NCBI GenBank assembly: GCA_020637515.1
Contig: JACKKG010000001.1
Span: forward strand, 1,952,501 to 2,016,500
Length of the DNA: 64,000 bases
Direction of reading: 5' to 3'
Source: Rhodobacter sp.
GTDB lineage: Bacteria > Pseudomonadota > Alphaproteobacteria > Rhodobacterales > Rhodobacteraceae
The notes beneath the pieces are model-generated. The model made no database searches. It had not been told where the DNA came from and saw only the letters and a program-made list of their open reading frames with translations. Made by a program: the position numbers and the translations under genes. Below, in pieces: positions 31,328-39,644 of this stretch (positions within the stretch are counted from its first letter, which is position 1; each line of letters starts with the position of its first letter).

Positions 31328-33070
31328 ATGCTTCGCCGTTCCCTTCTTCTGGCCACCTCGGCGCTGATCGCCGCGCCGATCCTCGCTCATGCGCAGGCGC
31401 TGTCCTTTGCGCCGGTGCCCTTTGCCGCCGACGATGCCGCGCGGCGCCAGGTTCTGGCGTCCGAGAGCGTCACCCTGGACGGGCAGGTCCATGCGATCGG
31501 TTATCATGCCTTTGCGCGCAGCGGTGATGCGCATGGCGATCACCGTTTTGGCGCGCTGGTCACCCGCAGCGGCGCGACGATCACCGACGCGCAAGGCCAC
31601 CCGGACCTGTCGTCCTCGGCCGACTTCACCTCGTTGATCCAGGCGAACGGGCGCCTCTATTCCATCACCCATTTCGAGAACCGCCCCGGCGCGATGTATC
31701 TGAGCGAACTCGCGCAGGCGCCGGACGGCACGCTGACCATGATCGCCACCGCGCCGATCGACTTTTCGGGCCTCAACGGTCTTTGGGTGCCTTGCGCCGG
31801 TTCGGTGACCCCCTGGAACACGCATCTCGGGTCCGAGGAATACCCCGCCGATGCCCGCCAGATCGCCGAGGCGCAGCAGCTTTCGGACATCGACGGCTAT
31901 GCCTTTGACATGGTGCGCTACGAGGGGATCGACCCGGCGAGCCTGGATCTGGCGACCTTCCGCGCGGCCTATCGCCCCTATCGCTACGGCTCGCCGATCG
32001 AGGTGACGATTGACGAGGGCGGCACCGCGACGCCGGTGCGCCACCACGCCATGGGCCGGATCGCGGTCGAACTGGCCTCGGTCATGCCCGACCAGCGCAC
32101 CGCCTATATTTCGGACGATGGCTCGAACGTGGGGCTGTTCCGCTTCGTGGCGGACAGGGCCGGCGATCTGTCGGCCGGGCAGCTTTATGCGGCGCGCTGG
32201 ATCCAGACCTCGGCCGAGGGTGCCGGGGCCGCGACCCTCGCCTGGGTGGACCTGGGCCACGCCGACGATGCCAGTGTGCGGGCGGCCGTCGAGGCGGGCG
32301 TCGGCTTTGACGACCTGTTCGACACCGCCGCCATGGCCGAGGACGGCACTTGCCCCGCCGGTTTCCTGGCATCGAACGCCGAAACCCGGGCCGAATGCCT
32401 GCGCGTGCGCGACGGGATGGACATGTTGGCCTCGCGGCTGGAAACGCGGCGCTATGCCTCGATGATGGGCGCGACGACCGAGTTCCGCAAGATGGAGGGC
32501 ATCACCTACAACCCCGAGGCCAACACCCTGTATCTGGCGATGTCCGAGGTCTCCAAGGGGATGGAGGACGCGGCGTCGCAGGACCGGGGCGGGCGCAACG
32601 ACATCCGGTTGGAAAAGAACGGCTGCGGCGCGGTCTATGCGCTGACCCTGGACGCGGGCTATGTCGCCACCGCCCTGACCACGCTGGTTGCGGGCATCCC
32701 GGCGCAGTATGGCGATGACACGCCGATGGCCGGCAACACCTGCGACATCGACGCAATCGCGAACCCCGACAACCTGACCTACCTTCCGGGCCATGACACG
32801 CTCATCATCGGCGAGGATTCGGGCAGCGGGCACCGCAATGACGTGATCTGGTCGATGAACCTGACCTCGGGCGCGTTGACCCGCATCTTTTCGACCCCTT
32901 ACGGCGCCGAGACGACCTCGCCCTACTGGTATCCCGATGTCGGCGGGCACGGCTATCTGATGGCGGTGGTGCAGCACCCCTATGGCGAATCGGACGAGGA
33001 CCAATTGCGCGACCCCGCCGAGGCGCGCGCCTATGTGGGCTATATCGGGCCCTTCCCGGCGCTGAACTGA
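31328..33070 (+). CDS. PhoX-family phosphatase (DUF839), exported
   Basis: A 580-aa exported protein with a signal peptide (residues 1-23, ending AHAQA) and a PhoX/DUF839 beta-propeller. Typical segments include GLWVPCAGSVTPWNTHLGSEEYP near 150, VRHHAMGRIAVE, DDGSNVGLFRFVA, KMEGITYNPEANTLYLAMSEV and GPFPALN at the end. PhoX enzymes are calcium/iron-dependent alkaline phosphatases acting outside the cytoplasm on phosphoesters. The signal peptide is Sec-like, lacking an evident twin-arginine motif; MLRRSLLL has RR but the context is weak. AAGGAG lies 8 nt before ATG 31328. The Pho boxes upstream support the assignment. Distant DUF839 members have other or unknown roles. Confidence 0.85.
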   Translation: MLRRSLLLATSALIAAPILAHAQALSFAPVPFAADDAARRQVLASESVTLDGQVHAIGYHAFARSGDAHGDHRFGALVTRSGATITDAQGHPDLSSSADFTSLIQANGRLYSITHFENRPGAMYLSELAQAPDGTLTMIATAPIDFSGLNGLWVPCAGSVTPWNTHLGSEEYPADARQIAEAQQLSDIDGYAFDMVRYEGIDPASLDLATFRAAYRPYRYGSPIEVTIDEGGTATPVRHHAMGRIAVELASVMPDQRTAYISDDGSNVGLFRFVADRAGDLSAGQLYAARWIQTSAEGAGAATLAWVDLGHADDASVRAAVEAGVGFDDLFDTAAMAEDGTCPAGFLASNAETRAECLRVRDGMDMLASRLETRRYASMMGATTEFRKMEGITYNPEANTLYLAMSEVSKGMEDAASQDRGGRNDIRLEKNGCGAVYALTLDAGYVATALTTLVAGIPAQYGDDTPMAGNTCDIDAIANPDNLTYLPGHDTLIIGEDSGSGHRNDVIWSMNLTSGALTRIFSTPYGAETTSPYWYPDVGGHGYLMAVVQHPYGESDEDQLRDPAEARAYVGYIGPFPALN

Positions 33071-33090
33071 CGGCGCGCGGTGCCGTTTGG

Positions 33091-33116
33091 AAAGGGGCGC
33101 CCGTGCGCCCCTTTTT
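33091..33116 (+). terminator. Intrinsic terminator after the phoX-like gene
   Basis: Stem AAAGGGGCGC (33091-33100) with GCGCCCCTTT (33105-33114), loop CCGT, then further T. Confidence 0.92.
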
Positions 33117-33189
33117 CCTGTTCGGGCGGGCTTGACCACGGGGCCGACGTCCGCAACACAGAACACCGCACAGAACGGGAGAGAACGAC

Positions 33190-34188
33190 ATGCAGATGCG
33201 CAGGCTTGGCCGCAACGGACCCCGGGTTTCCCCTGTCGGCTATGGGGCGATGTCGTTTTCGGATTTCTACGGTCCGACGACCGAGGGCGCCTCGCACGCG
33301 ATCCTGGACCTGATGCGCGACCGGGGCGCGAACCATCTCGATACCTCGAATGTTTACGGCAACGGGCGGTCGGAAACCTGGATCGGCAGCTATCTGGCCG
33401 CGAACCCCGGCGCGCGCGCGGATTTCGTCATCGCCACCAAGGCGGGGATCACCAAGGACGCGGACGGCAAGCGGTGCTTTTCGAACAGCGCCGCGCATCT
33501 CGAGGCCGAGCTGGACGCCAGCCTCAAGCGACTGGGTGTCGATCATGTGGACCTGTTCTATGTCCACCGCCGCGAGGCCGAGCGACCGATCGAGGAGGTG
33601 ACCGAGACGCTGGCCCGGCTCAAGGCCAAGGGCAAGACCCGCGCCATCGGCTTTTCGGAAATCGCGCCCGCGTCGCTGCGCCGGGCGGCGGCGGTGCATC
33701 CGGTCGATGCGGTGCAATCCGAATACAGCCTGCAAACCCGCCTGCCCGAACTGGGCCTGGTGCAGGCCTGCGCCGAGCTGGGCACCGCGCTGGTCGCCTT
33801 TTCGCCGGTGGGGCGCTCCATGCTGACCGACCACCCGATCCGCCCGGATCGCCTGTCCGAGGTCGCGTTCCTCAAGAACAACCCCCGGTTCCTGCCCGGC
33901 AACCACGAGGCCAACCTGGCGATCACCGACCGGTTCCGCGCGCTTGCCGCCGAGTTGGGCGAACCCGCTGCTGCGCTGGCGAACGCCTGGCTGCTGAGCC
34001 GCGGACCGCACATCCTGCCGATCCCGGGCACCCGGTCGGTGGGCCATTTCCAGGAATGCCTGCGCGGCGGCGAAATCACCCTTACGCCCGAAATCCTGGC
34101 GCGGATCGACACGGTGCTGCCCGCGGGCTGGGCGCACGGCGACCGCTACGACGCCGTGCAATGGGTCGGCCCCGAGCGCTACTGCTGA
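33190..34188 (+). CDS. Aldo/keto reductase
   Basis: A 332-aa NADPH-dependent oxidoreductase of the AKR superfamily (TIM barrel), reducing aldehydes or ketones. The catalytic tetrad is visible: D51 and Y56 in HLDTSNVYGNG, Lys in IATKAG and His in YVHRRE. The C-terminal IPGTRSVGHFQECLRGGEI and related segments bind NADP. The substrate is unknown. Its last 10 bp overlap the 3' end of the acyl-CoA ligase gene on the other strand. Confidence 0.9.
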   Translation: MQMRRLGRNGPRVSPVGYGAMSFSDFYGPTTEGASHAILDLMRDRGANHLDTSNVYGNGRSETWIGSYLAANPGARADFVIATKAGITKDADGKRCFSNSAAHLEAELDASLKRLGVDHVDLFYVHRREAERPIEEVTETLARLKAKGKTRAIGFSEIAPASLRRAAAVHPVDAVQSEYSLQTRLPELGLVQACAELGTALVAFSPVGRSMLTDHPIRPDRLSEVAFLKNNPRFLPGNHEANLAITDRFRALAAELGEPAAALANAWLLSRGPHILPIPGTRSVGHFQECLRGGEITLTPEILARIDTVLPAGWAHGDRYDAVQWVGPERYC

Positions 34189-35729
34189 GCGACCTGGTCC
34201 CTGAGCATCCGCCTGAGGATCTTGCCCGAGGTCGATTTCGGGATCGTGTCCAGCACCTGAAGCCGGCGGATCTGCTTGTAATGCGCGATCTCGGGGTCCA
34301 GGAAGGCCTGCACTTCGGCCAGCGAGGGCGGGTTGGCCGACACGATGAACGCCATCGGCACCTCGCCGGCGTCGGGATCGACGACGCCGATCACGGCGGC
34401 ATCGGTGATCGCCGGGTGCTTCAGCAGCAGCGCCTCCAGCTCTGCCGGTGCCACCTGGAAGCCCTTGACCTTGATCAGCTCTTTCAGCCGGTCGGTGATG
34501 TAGAGATAGCCATCGGCATCGAAATGGCCGATGTCCCCGGTCCGCAGCCAGCCGTCCTCGACGATGGTTTCGGCAGTGGCCTTGGGGTTGTTCAGATAGC
34601 CCTTCATCACTTGCGGACCCTTGACCCAGATCTCGCCGTCGGCGCCATCCGGGGCGTCCGTCATCGTCTCGGGATCGACGATGCGGCACAACGTGTTCGG
34701 AATGGTGACCCCCGAGGCCCCCTTGCGGCCCTTGCCCTTGGGCGAGACATGGCTGCCGGGGCTGAGTTCGGTCATGCCGTAGCCCTGCGTCGCCGCGGTG
34801 CCCAGCCGCGCGCCCATCGCCTCGGCGACATCCGCACCCAGGGGCGCCGCGGCCGAGTTGATCTGCACAAGGAAACTCAGGTCGAATTTGTCCACCAGCG
34901 GGTGTTTCGCCAGCGCCAGCGCGACCGGGGGCACGATCCACATGCGCGGCGTGCGGTATTTCTGGCAAAGCGTCAGGAACATCTCCAGATCGAACCGAGG
35001 CATGGTCACCAGCGACCCGCCGGCGGCGATATACACGTTCATCAGAACGTGCAGCCCGTAGATGTGAAAGAACGGCAGGAAGGCGACGGTATGCTCGCCC
35101 CTGTGCAGATCGGCCAGGGCCAGCAACTGGTCCGCGTTCACCGTGAGGTTGCGCTGGGTCAGCATCACGCCCTTGGGCAGGCCCGTCGTGCCCGAGGAAT
35201 AGGGCAGGCAGACCACATGCGCGTCCAGATCGACCGGCGCCTGCGTGTCAAGCGGCGCGCCCATGAACGCGGCCAGCCCGGGCACCTCGTCCACGCCGGG
35301 GCCGATGACCACGATCTCGCGCACCCTGGTGCCCTTGATCCCCTCTCTGGCGGTGTCCAGGAAGGGTGCGACGGTCACCAGCAACTCGGCGCCCGCGTCG
35401 TTCAACTGGTGTCGCAATTCATGCGCGGTGTAGGTCGGGTTCACCGTGGTGACCGTGCCCCCCGCCCAGGCGACGGCGTGAAAGACGGTGCAGAACTCGG
35501 GGATGTTGGGCGCCATCAGCGCGACGCAACCGCCCGGCGCATAGCCGCGCGCCGTCAACCCGCCAGCCAACGCCTTGACCCCGCCGATGAATTGCGCGCC
35601 GGTGACCTCGCGACCGGTCGGGCCGTCGATCAGGATCGCCTGCGCGGGGTCGATGCCCGCGAACACCAGTTCGGTGATCGACAGATCGCGGATCGGAACG
35701 TCGGGATAGGGGCTGCGGATGATGGTCAT
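34179..35729 (-). CDS. Acyl-CoA synthetase / AMP-dependent ligase (4-coumarate-CoA ligase-like)
   Basis: A 516-aa ANL-superfamily enzyme that activates an acid with ATP and joins it to CoA. P-loop YSSGTTGLPKG lies at 177-187, the A5-like GYGMTELSPGSH later, GWLRTGDIG and the hinge DRLKELIKVKGFQV, and the C-terminal catalytic Lys503 in PKSTSGKILRR. The overall sequence resembles plant-type 4-coumarate-CoA ligases and bacterial benzoate/fatty acid-CoA ligases. Start ATG 35729 has AGGAGG 9 nt upstream; the upstream in-frame ATG at 35750 lies before that site. The substrate cannot be set from sequence. Confidence 0.9.
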   Translation of the reverse strand: MTIIRSPYPDVPIRDLSITELVFAGIDPAQAILIDGPTGREVTGAQFIGGVKALAGGLTARGYAPGGCVALMAPNIPEFCTVFHAVAWAGGTVTTVNPTYTAHELRHQLNDAGAELLVTVAPFLDTAREGIKGTRVREIVVIGPGVDEVPGLAAFMGAPLDTQAPVDLDAHVVCLPYSSGTTGLPKGVMLTQRNLTVNADQLLALADLHRGEHTVAFLPFFHIYGLHVLMNVYIAAGGSLVTMPRFDLEMFLTLCQKYRTPRMWIVPPVALALAKHPLVDKFDLSFLVQINSAAAPLGADVAEAMGARLGTAATQGYGMTELSPGSHVSPKGKGRKGASGVTIPNTLCRIVDPETMTDAPDGADGEIWVKGPQVMKGYLNNPKATAETIVEDGWLRTGDIGHFDADGYLYITDRLKELIKVKGFQVAPAELEALLLKHPAITDAAVIGVVDPDAGEVPMAFIVSANPPSLAEVQAFLDPEIAHYKQIRRLQVLDTIPKSTSGKILRRMLRDQVAQQ

Positions 35730-35834
35730 GTGGGGTCCTCCTGGTCGCAAAGCTTAGCACCGCGCGGCAACAGGGAAAGCGGAAAAGCAGGCCCGCCTGC
35801 GGCGCGCCCGCGCCCGGTTTTCAGGCGGTTGCGC

Positions 35835-35863
35835 TTGCCAGCCGGCGCCGAAGGGTCTATAGC
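35835..35863 (+). promoter_or_regulatory. Sigma70-type promoter of rpsA
   Basis: TTGCCA (35835-35840) and TATAGC (35858-35863) with a 17-nt spacer. Transcription from about 35870 gives a leader of roughly 125 nt, compatible with S1 autoregulation by leader binding. Confidence 0.58.
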
Positions 35864-35996
35864 GCGCGCATCCCGAGGCGAGGTTCTGACGGGTGCCGAT
35901 CACCGGCGCCCCTTTCGGCCTTTGTTGAACGGGCAGCGAAAGACCGGCGGAACCAACCGTCTGGCCAGTGAAACAGAACCACAAGGACTGAACTGC

Positions 35997-37670
35997 ATGA
36001 GCAACGCTATGGAAGAATTCGAAGCCCTCCTTGCCGAGAGCTTCGAGATCGACACCCCCCAGGAAGGGACGGTTGTCAAAGGCCGGGTCATCGCCATCGA
36101 GGCGGGCCAGGCCATCATCGACGTCGGCTACAAGATGGAAGGCCGCGTCGATCTGAAAGAATTCGCGAACCCCGGCGAGGCCCCCGAAGTGGCCATCGGC
36201 GACGAGGTCGAGGTCTATCTCGAGCGCGTCGAGAACGCCCGTGGCGAAGCCGTTGTGAGCCGTGAGAAGGCCCGCCGCGAAGCCGCCTGGGACCGCCTGG
36301 AGAAAGCCTACGAGGACGAGCTGCGCGTCGAAGGCGCGATCTTCGGCCGCGTCAAGGGTGGCTTCACTGTCGATCTGGGCGGTGCCGTGGCCTTCCTGCC
36401 GGGCAGCCAGGTCGATGTGCGCCCCGTGCGCGACGCCGGCCCGCTGATGGGTCTGAAGCAGCCCTTCCAGATCCTGAAGATGGACCGCCGCCGGGGCAAC
36501 ATCGTCGTCTCGCGTCGCGCCATCCTGGAAGAAAGCCGCGCCGAACAGCGCGCCGAGGTCATCGGCAAGCTTGCCGAAGGTCAGGTGCTGGAAGGCGTCG
36601 TCAAGAACATCACCGAATACGGTGCGTTCGTTGACCTGGGCGGTGTGGACGGCCTGCTGCACGTCACCGACATGGCCTGGCGCCGCATCAACCACCCGTC
36701 CGAAGTCCTGTCGATCGGCCAGAGCCTCAAGGTTCAGGTCATCAAGATCAACAAGGAAACCCACCGCATCAGCCTGGGCATCAAGCAGCTTCAGGCCGAC
36801 CCGTGGGATGCGGTCGAATCCAACTATCCGCTGGGTTCGGTCCACAAGGGCCGCGTGACCAACATCACCGACTACGGCGCGTTCGTCGAGCTGGAGCCGG
36901 GTGTCGAAGGTCTGGTTCACGTCTCGGAAATGAGCTGGACCAAGAAGAACGTCCACCCCGGCAAGATCGTCTCGACCTCGCAGGAAGTCGAAGTCATGGT
37001 GCTGGAAATCGACAGTGCCAAGCGCCGCGTGTCGCTGGGCCTCAAGCAGACCCAGCGCAACCCGTGGGAAGTCTTTGCCGAAACGCATCCCTCGGGCTCG
37101 ACCATCGAGGGCGAGGTCAAGAACATCACCGAATTCGGTCTGTTCATCGGCCTGGACGGCGACATCGACGGCATGGTGCACCTGTCGGATCTGTCGTGGG
37201 ACCAGCGCGGCGAAGAAGCGATCCAGAACTACCGCAAGGGCGACGTGGTGCAGGCCGCCGTGCTCGAGGTCGATGTCGAGCGCGAGCGCATCTCGCTGTC
37301 GATCAAGGCTCTGGGCGCCGACACCTTCTCGGAAGCCGTTGACGGCGTGAAGCGCGGCTCGATCATCACGGTCGAGGTCACCGCCATCGAAGACGGCGGC
37401 ATCGAGGTCGATTACAACGGCATGAAGTCCTTCATCCGTCGTTCGGACCTGGCCCGCGACCGTGCCGACCAGCGCCCTGAGCGCTTTGGCGTCGGCGACA
37501 AGGTCGATGTCCGCGTGACCTCGGTCGATTCGAAGACCCGCAAGCTGGGCCTGTCGATCAAGGCCCGCGAGATCGCCGAAGAAAAAGAAGCGGTCGAACA
37601 GTATGGCTCGTCGGATGCCGGCGCGTCGCTGGGCGACATCCTCGGCGCGGCCCTGCGCGGCAACAACTGA
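35997..37670 (+). CDS. rpsA: 30S ribosomal protein S1
   Basis: A 557-aa protein of six S1 (OB-fold) domains that unfolds and binds mRNA on the 30S subunit. Repeated segments such as GVVKNITEYGAFVDLGGVDGL, GRVTNITDYGAFVELEPGVEGLVH and GEVKNITEFGLFIGLDGDIDGM mark domains 3-5. Domain 1 and 2 (GTVVKGRVIAIE; EGAIFGRVKGGF) are the ribosome-binding ones. Start ATG 35997 opens MSNAMEEFEALLAESF; much longer in-frame extensions upstream have no sense. The codon usage is highly adapted, as expected for an abundant protein. The next gene is ihfB. Confidence 0.98.
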   Translation: MSNAMEEFEALLAESFEIDTPQEGTVVKGRVIAIEAGQAIIDVGYKMEGRVDLKEFANPGEAPEVAIGDEVEVYLERVENARGEAVVSREKARREAAWDRLEKAYEDELRVEGAIFGRVKGGFTVDLGGAVAFLPGSQVDVRPVRDAGPLMGLKQPFQILKMDRRRGNIVVSRRAILEESRAEQRAEVIGKLAEGQVLEGVVKNITEYGAFVDLGGVDGLLHVTDMAWRRINHPSEVLSIGQSLKVQVIKINKETHRISLGIKQLQADPWDAVESNYPLGSVHKGRVTNITDYGAFVELEPGVEGLVHVSEMSWTKKNVHPGKIVSTSQEVEVMVLEIDSAKRRVSLGLKQTQRNPWEVFAETHPSGSTIEGEVKNITEFGLFIGLDGDIDGMVHLSDLSWDQRGEEAIQNYRKGDVVQAAVLEVDVERERISLSIKALGADTFSEAVDGVKRGSIITVEVTAIEDGGIEVDYNGMKSFIRRSDLARDRADQRPERFGVGDKVDVRVTSVDSKTRKLGLSIKAREIAEEKEAVEQYGSSDAGASLGDILGAALRGNN

Positions 37671-37691
37671 TCGACCCTCAAGGTCGTCATC

Positions 37692-37718
37692 GAGCCCCGC
37701 TTCGGCGGGGCTCTTTGC
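37692..37718 (+). terminator. Intrinsic terminator after rpsA
   Basis: Stem GAGCCCCGC (37692-37700) with GCGGGGCTC (37705-37713), loop TTCG, then TTTGCTTTT. Confidence 0.92.
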
Positions 37719-37791
37719 TTTTCGGCGGGTGGCGACGGCACCCTCAGCTGGCCGCAATCCGCCGCAATTTCGTTGCAACATGCAGTTTTCG

Positions 37792-37819
37792 TTGTGCAAA
37801 CCCGCGAAAAGCCTATAGT
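37792..37819 (+). promoter_or_regulatory. Possible promoter of ihfB
   Basis: TTGTGC (37792-37797) and TATAGT (37814-37819) with a 16-nt spacer, in an AT-richer stretch about 70 nt before the gene. Confidence 0.5.
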
Positions 37820-37888
37820 TGTCGCGTGATGTGAACGCTCGCAGAAAGCGTCTATGCTGCCACTCTTGTGCCACCTGGGGGGGAGGCC

Positions 37889-38176
37889 ATGATCCGTTCG
37901 GAACTGATTCAAAAGCTCGCCGAGGATAATCCGCACCTGTACCAGCGGGACGTCGAGCGAATCGTCAACACCTTCTTCGATGAGATCATCGAGGCCCTCG
38001 CGCGCGGCGAACGGGTTGAATTGCGCGGCTTCGGCGCCTTTTCGGTCAAGCAGCGCGATGCGCGCACCGGGCGCAATCCCCGCACCGGCGCCACTGTCGA
38101 GGTCGAGGAAAAATGCGTCCCGTTCTTCAAGACCGGCAAGCTGCTGCGCGACCGGCTCAACGGGCTGGAGAGCTGA
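37889..38176 (+). CDS. ihfB: Integration host factor subunit beta
   Basis: A 95-aa DNA-bending protein of the HU/IHF family that acts as a heterodimer with IhfA. The beta-ribbon arm region (FGAFSVKQRDARTGRNPRTG) with the intercalating Pro (RNPRTG) and the C-terminal helix are present. The MIRSELIQKLAEDNPHLYQRDVERIV start is that of IhfB rather than HU. ATG 37889 has GGAGG 2-3 nt to the left of the optimal window, within a G-rich GGGGGGAGG. It follows rpsA, as in many proteobacteria, here with its own promoter. Confidence 0.94.
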   Translation: MIRSELIQKLAEDNPHLYQRDVERIVNTFFDEIIEALARGERVELRGFGAFSVKQRDARTGRNPRTGATVEVEEKCVPFFKTGKLLRDRLNGLES

Positions 38177-38185
38177 CCAGAGACC

Positions 38186-38551
38186 ATGAAATACCTTCGT
38201 TACGCCCTGCTGGCGATCGTTCTTCTGTTGTGTGTGACCGTCGCGCTGGCCAACCATGACCCGGTGACGCTGGCGTTGTGGCCCGATACGGTGACCGCCT
38301 TCGTCGGTTTCGGCTACACGATCACGCTGCCGCTGTTCCTGATCGTCGGCGGCGCGGCGGGGCTGGGGCTGTTGTTCGGCCTGGTCTGGGAATGGTTGCG
38401 CGAACGCGGGCAGCGGGTCGAGGGCAAGAAGGCGGTGCGCGAGCTGGAAAAGGCGCGCAGCGATCAGGTCGTCCCGTCGGCGGCCGGGGCGGCAAAGACC
38501 AATCCGCAGCGCGACCAGGTGCTGGCGATCCTCGACGAACCGACGCAATGA
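38186..38551 (+). CDS. LapA domain-containing inner membrane protein
   Basis: A 121-aa protein with two transmembrane helices (about 5-22 and 42-68, with an intervening NHDPVTLALWPDTVTAFVGF loop) and a basic, helical cytoplasmic tail (WLRERGQRVEGKKAVRELEKAR). This is the layout of LapA-domain (DUF1049) proteins, which in E. coli work with LapB in lipopolysaccharide assembly; no LapB is seen nearby. It starts 9 bp after ihfB and its stop overlaps the trpF start (ATGA), so it is in one operon with both. Confidence 0.82.
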   Translation: MKYLRYALLAIVLLLCVTVALANHDPVTLALWPDTVTAFVGFGYTITLPLFLIVGGAAGLGLLFGLVWEWLRERGQRVEGKKAVRELEKARSDQVVPSAAGAAKTNPQRDQVLAILDEPTQ

Positions 38552-39195
38552 CCCGCTTGCCGGTTCGGGTGAAGATCTGCGGCCTGACCCGGCCGCAGGA
38601 CATCGAGGCCGTGGCCGCCGCCGGCGCGGGCTATGCCGGGCTGGTCTTTTTCCCGAAATCGCCGCGCGCGCTGAGCCCCGCGCAGGCCCGCGCGCTGTCG
38701 CTGGCGGCCCCGCCCGGGTTGGCGCGGGTGGGACTGTTCGTCGATGCGGACGACGCCCTGATCGACACCGTCCTGGCCGAGGCGCCCCTGGACATGCTGC
38801 AACTCCATGGTCACGAAAGCCCCGAGCGCGTCAGCGACCTGCGCGCCCGTCACGGGTTGCCGGTGATGAAGGCCGTAGGCATTTCCGGGCCGCAGGATCT
38901 GCCGGCGCTGGCCATCTATGGCCGTGTGGCGGACATGCTGCTGGTCGATGCCAAACCGCCCCGCGACGCCGTGCTTCCCGGGGGGAACGGGCTGGCCTTT
39001 GACTGGCGGCTCATCGCCGGGCGGCGCTGGCCGGTGCCCTGGATGCTGGCCGGTGGACTCGATGCGGGCAATGTGCGCGACGCGATCGCGCTGACCGGGG
39101 CGCGTCAGGTCGATGTATCCTCGGGCGTGGAAAGCGCGCCGGGGATCAAGGATGCGGACAGGATCGCGGCCTTCTGCGCCGCGGCGATGGGGTAG
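38548..39195 (+). CDS. trpF: Phosphoribosylanthranilate isomerase
   Basis: Third step of tryptophan synthesis, converting phosphoribosylanthranilate to CdRP in a TIM-barrel enzyme. The 215-aa protein has VKICGLTRPQDIEA near the N-terminus with the catalytic Cys11, LQLHGHE, the VKAVG-type strand, and SSGVESAPGIKDADRI near the C-terminus for phosphate binding. The catalytic acid is the Asp in LLVDAKPP. ATG 38548 overlaps the lapA-like stop. trpB follows after one small gene. Confidence 0.95.
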   Translation: MTRLPVRVKICGLTRPQDIEAVAAAGAGYAGLVFFPKSPRALSPAQARALSLAAPPGLARVGLFVDADDALIDTVLAEAPLDMLQLHGHESPERVSDLRARHGLPVMKAVGISGPQDLPALAIYGRVADMLLVDAKPPRDAVLPGGNGLAFDWRLIAGRRWPVPWMLAGGLDAGNVRDAIALTGARQVDVSSGVESAPGIKDADRIAAFCAAAMG

Positions 39196-39201
39196 GGCGT
39201 C

Positions 39202-39537
39202 ATGGGGCTGCTGAGCAAGGGTCTGGTCTATCTGGCGATCGCCACCGCGGGCGCCGCCTTTGCCACGCGCCCCGGCATCGACGAGGTGCGCGTGCTTTTT
39301 CGCGAACGCCTGGCCGCGCAGATCGCGGACGGGTCGATCCTGCCGTCCGACAACGGGGCCGCGCAGGCGTTGCTCGCGGCGTGCCAGATATCGCCCGGCC
39401 AATGCGCTCGGGTGCTCGATGGCGCGGTGGCGATGGACTATACCAACCGCTACCTCTGGGCGACGGTCGTGGCCCGCGCGCCCGGATTCGCGCCGCTGCA
39501 ATGCCTGGCGGCCTTTGACCGCCTGCTCTGCCATTGA
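39202..39537 (+). CDS. Small hypothetical protein between trpF and trpB
   Basis: A 111-aa protein with no recognised domain. The N-terminus is hydrophobic (LLSKGLVYLAIATAGAAFATRPG), a possible signal peptide or membrane anchor, followed by VRVLFRERLAAQIADGSILPSDNGAAQALLAACQ and a C-terminus with paired Cys (CQISPGQCARV...LQCLAAFDRLLC). It starts 6 bp after trpF, so it is probably translated with it. A similarly placed short protein occurs in other Rhodobacteraceae by memory, but no function is known; a direct role in tryptophan synthesis is unlikely given the likely export. Confidence 0.6.
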   Translation: MGLLSKGLVYLAIATAGAAFATRPGIDEVRVLFRERLAAQIADGSILPSDNGAAQALLAACQISPGQCARVLDGAVAMDYTNRYLWATVVARAPGFAPLQCLAAFDRLLCH

Positions 39538-39588
39538 GCAGGGCCCCCGCGTTCCCCGGGCGGAACGGCCTTCGTGACCGCCTTCCCC

Positions 39589-39617
39589 TTGTCTCGGGCG
39601 TGGTCTCAAAGTAATTC
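39589..39617 (+). promoter_or_regulatory. Weak promoter candidate for trpB
   Basis: TTGTCT (39589-39594) and TAATTC (39612-39617) with a 17-nt spacer, 28 bp before the trpB ATG, whose ribosome site GGGGAGAGG lies at 39631-39639. Confidence 0.35.
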
Positions 39618-39644
39618 GTTGGCAACAACCGGGGAGAGGCTCAC

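Noticed and set aside
33087..37670. A single 1527-codon open frame running from the 3' end of the phosphatase through the reductase to rpsA
   Set aside because: Only the last 557 codons are real S1. The upstream part lies out of frame in the aldo/keto reductase and antisense to the acyl-CoA ligase, and open frames of this kind are common in GC-rich DNA.
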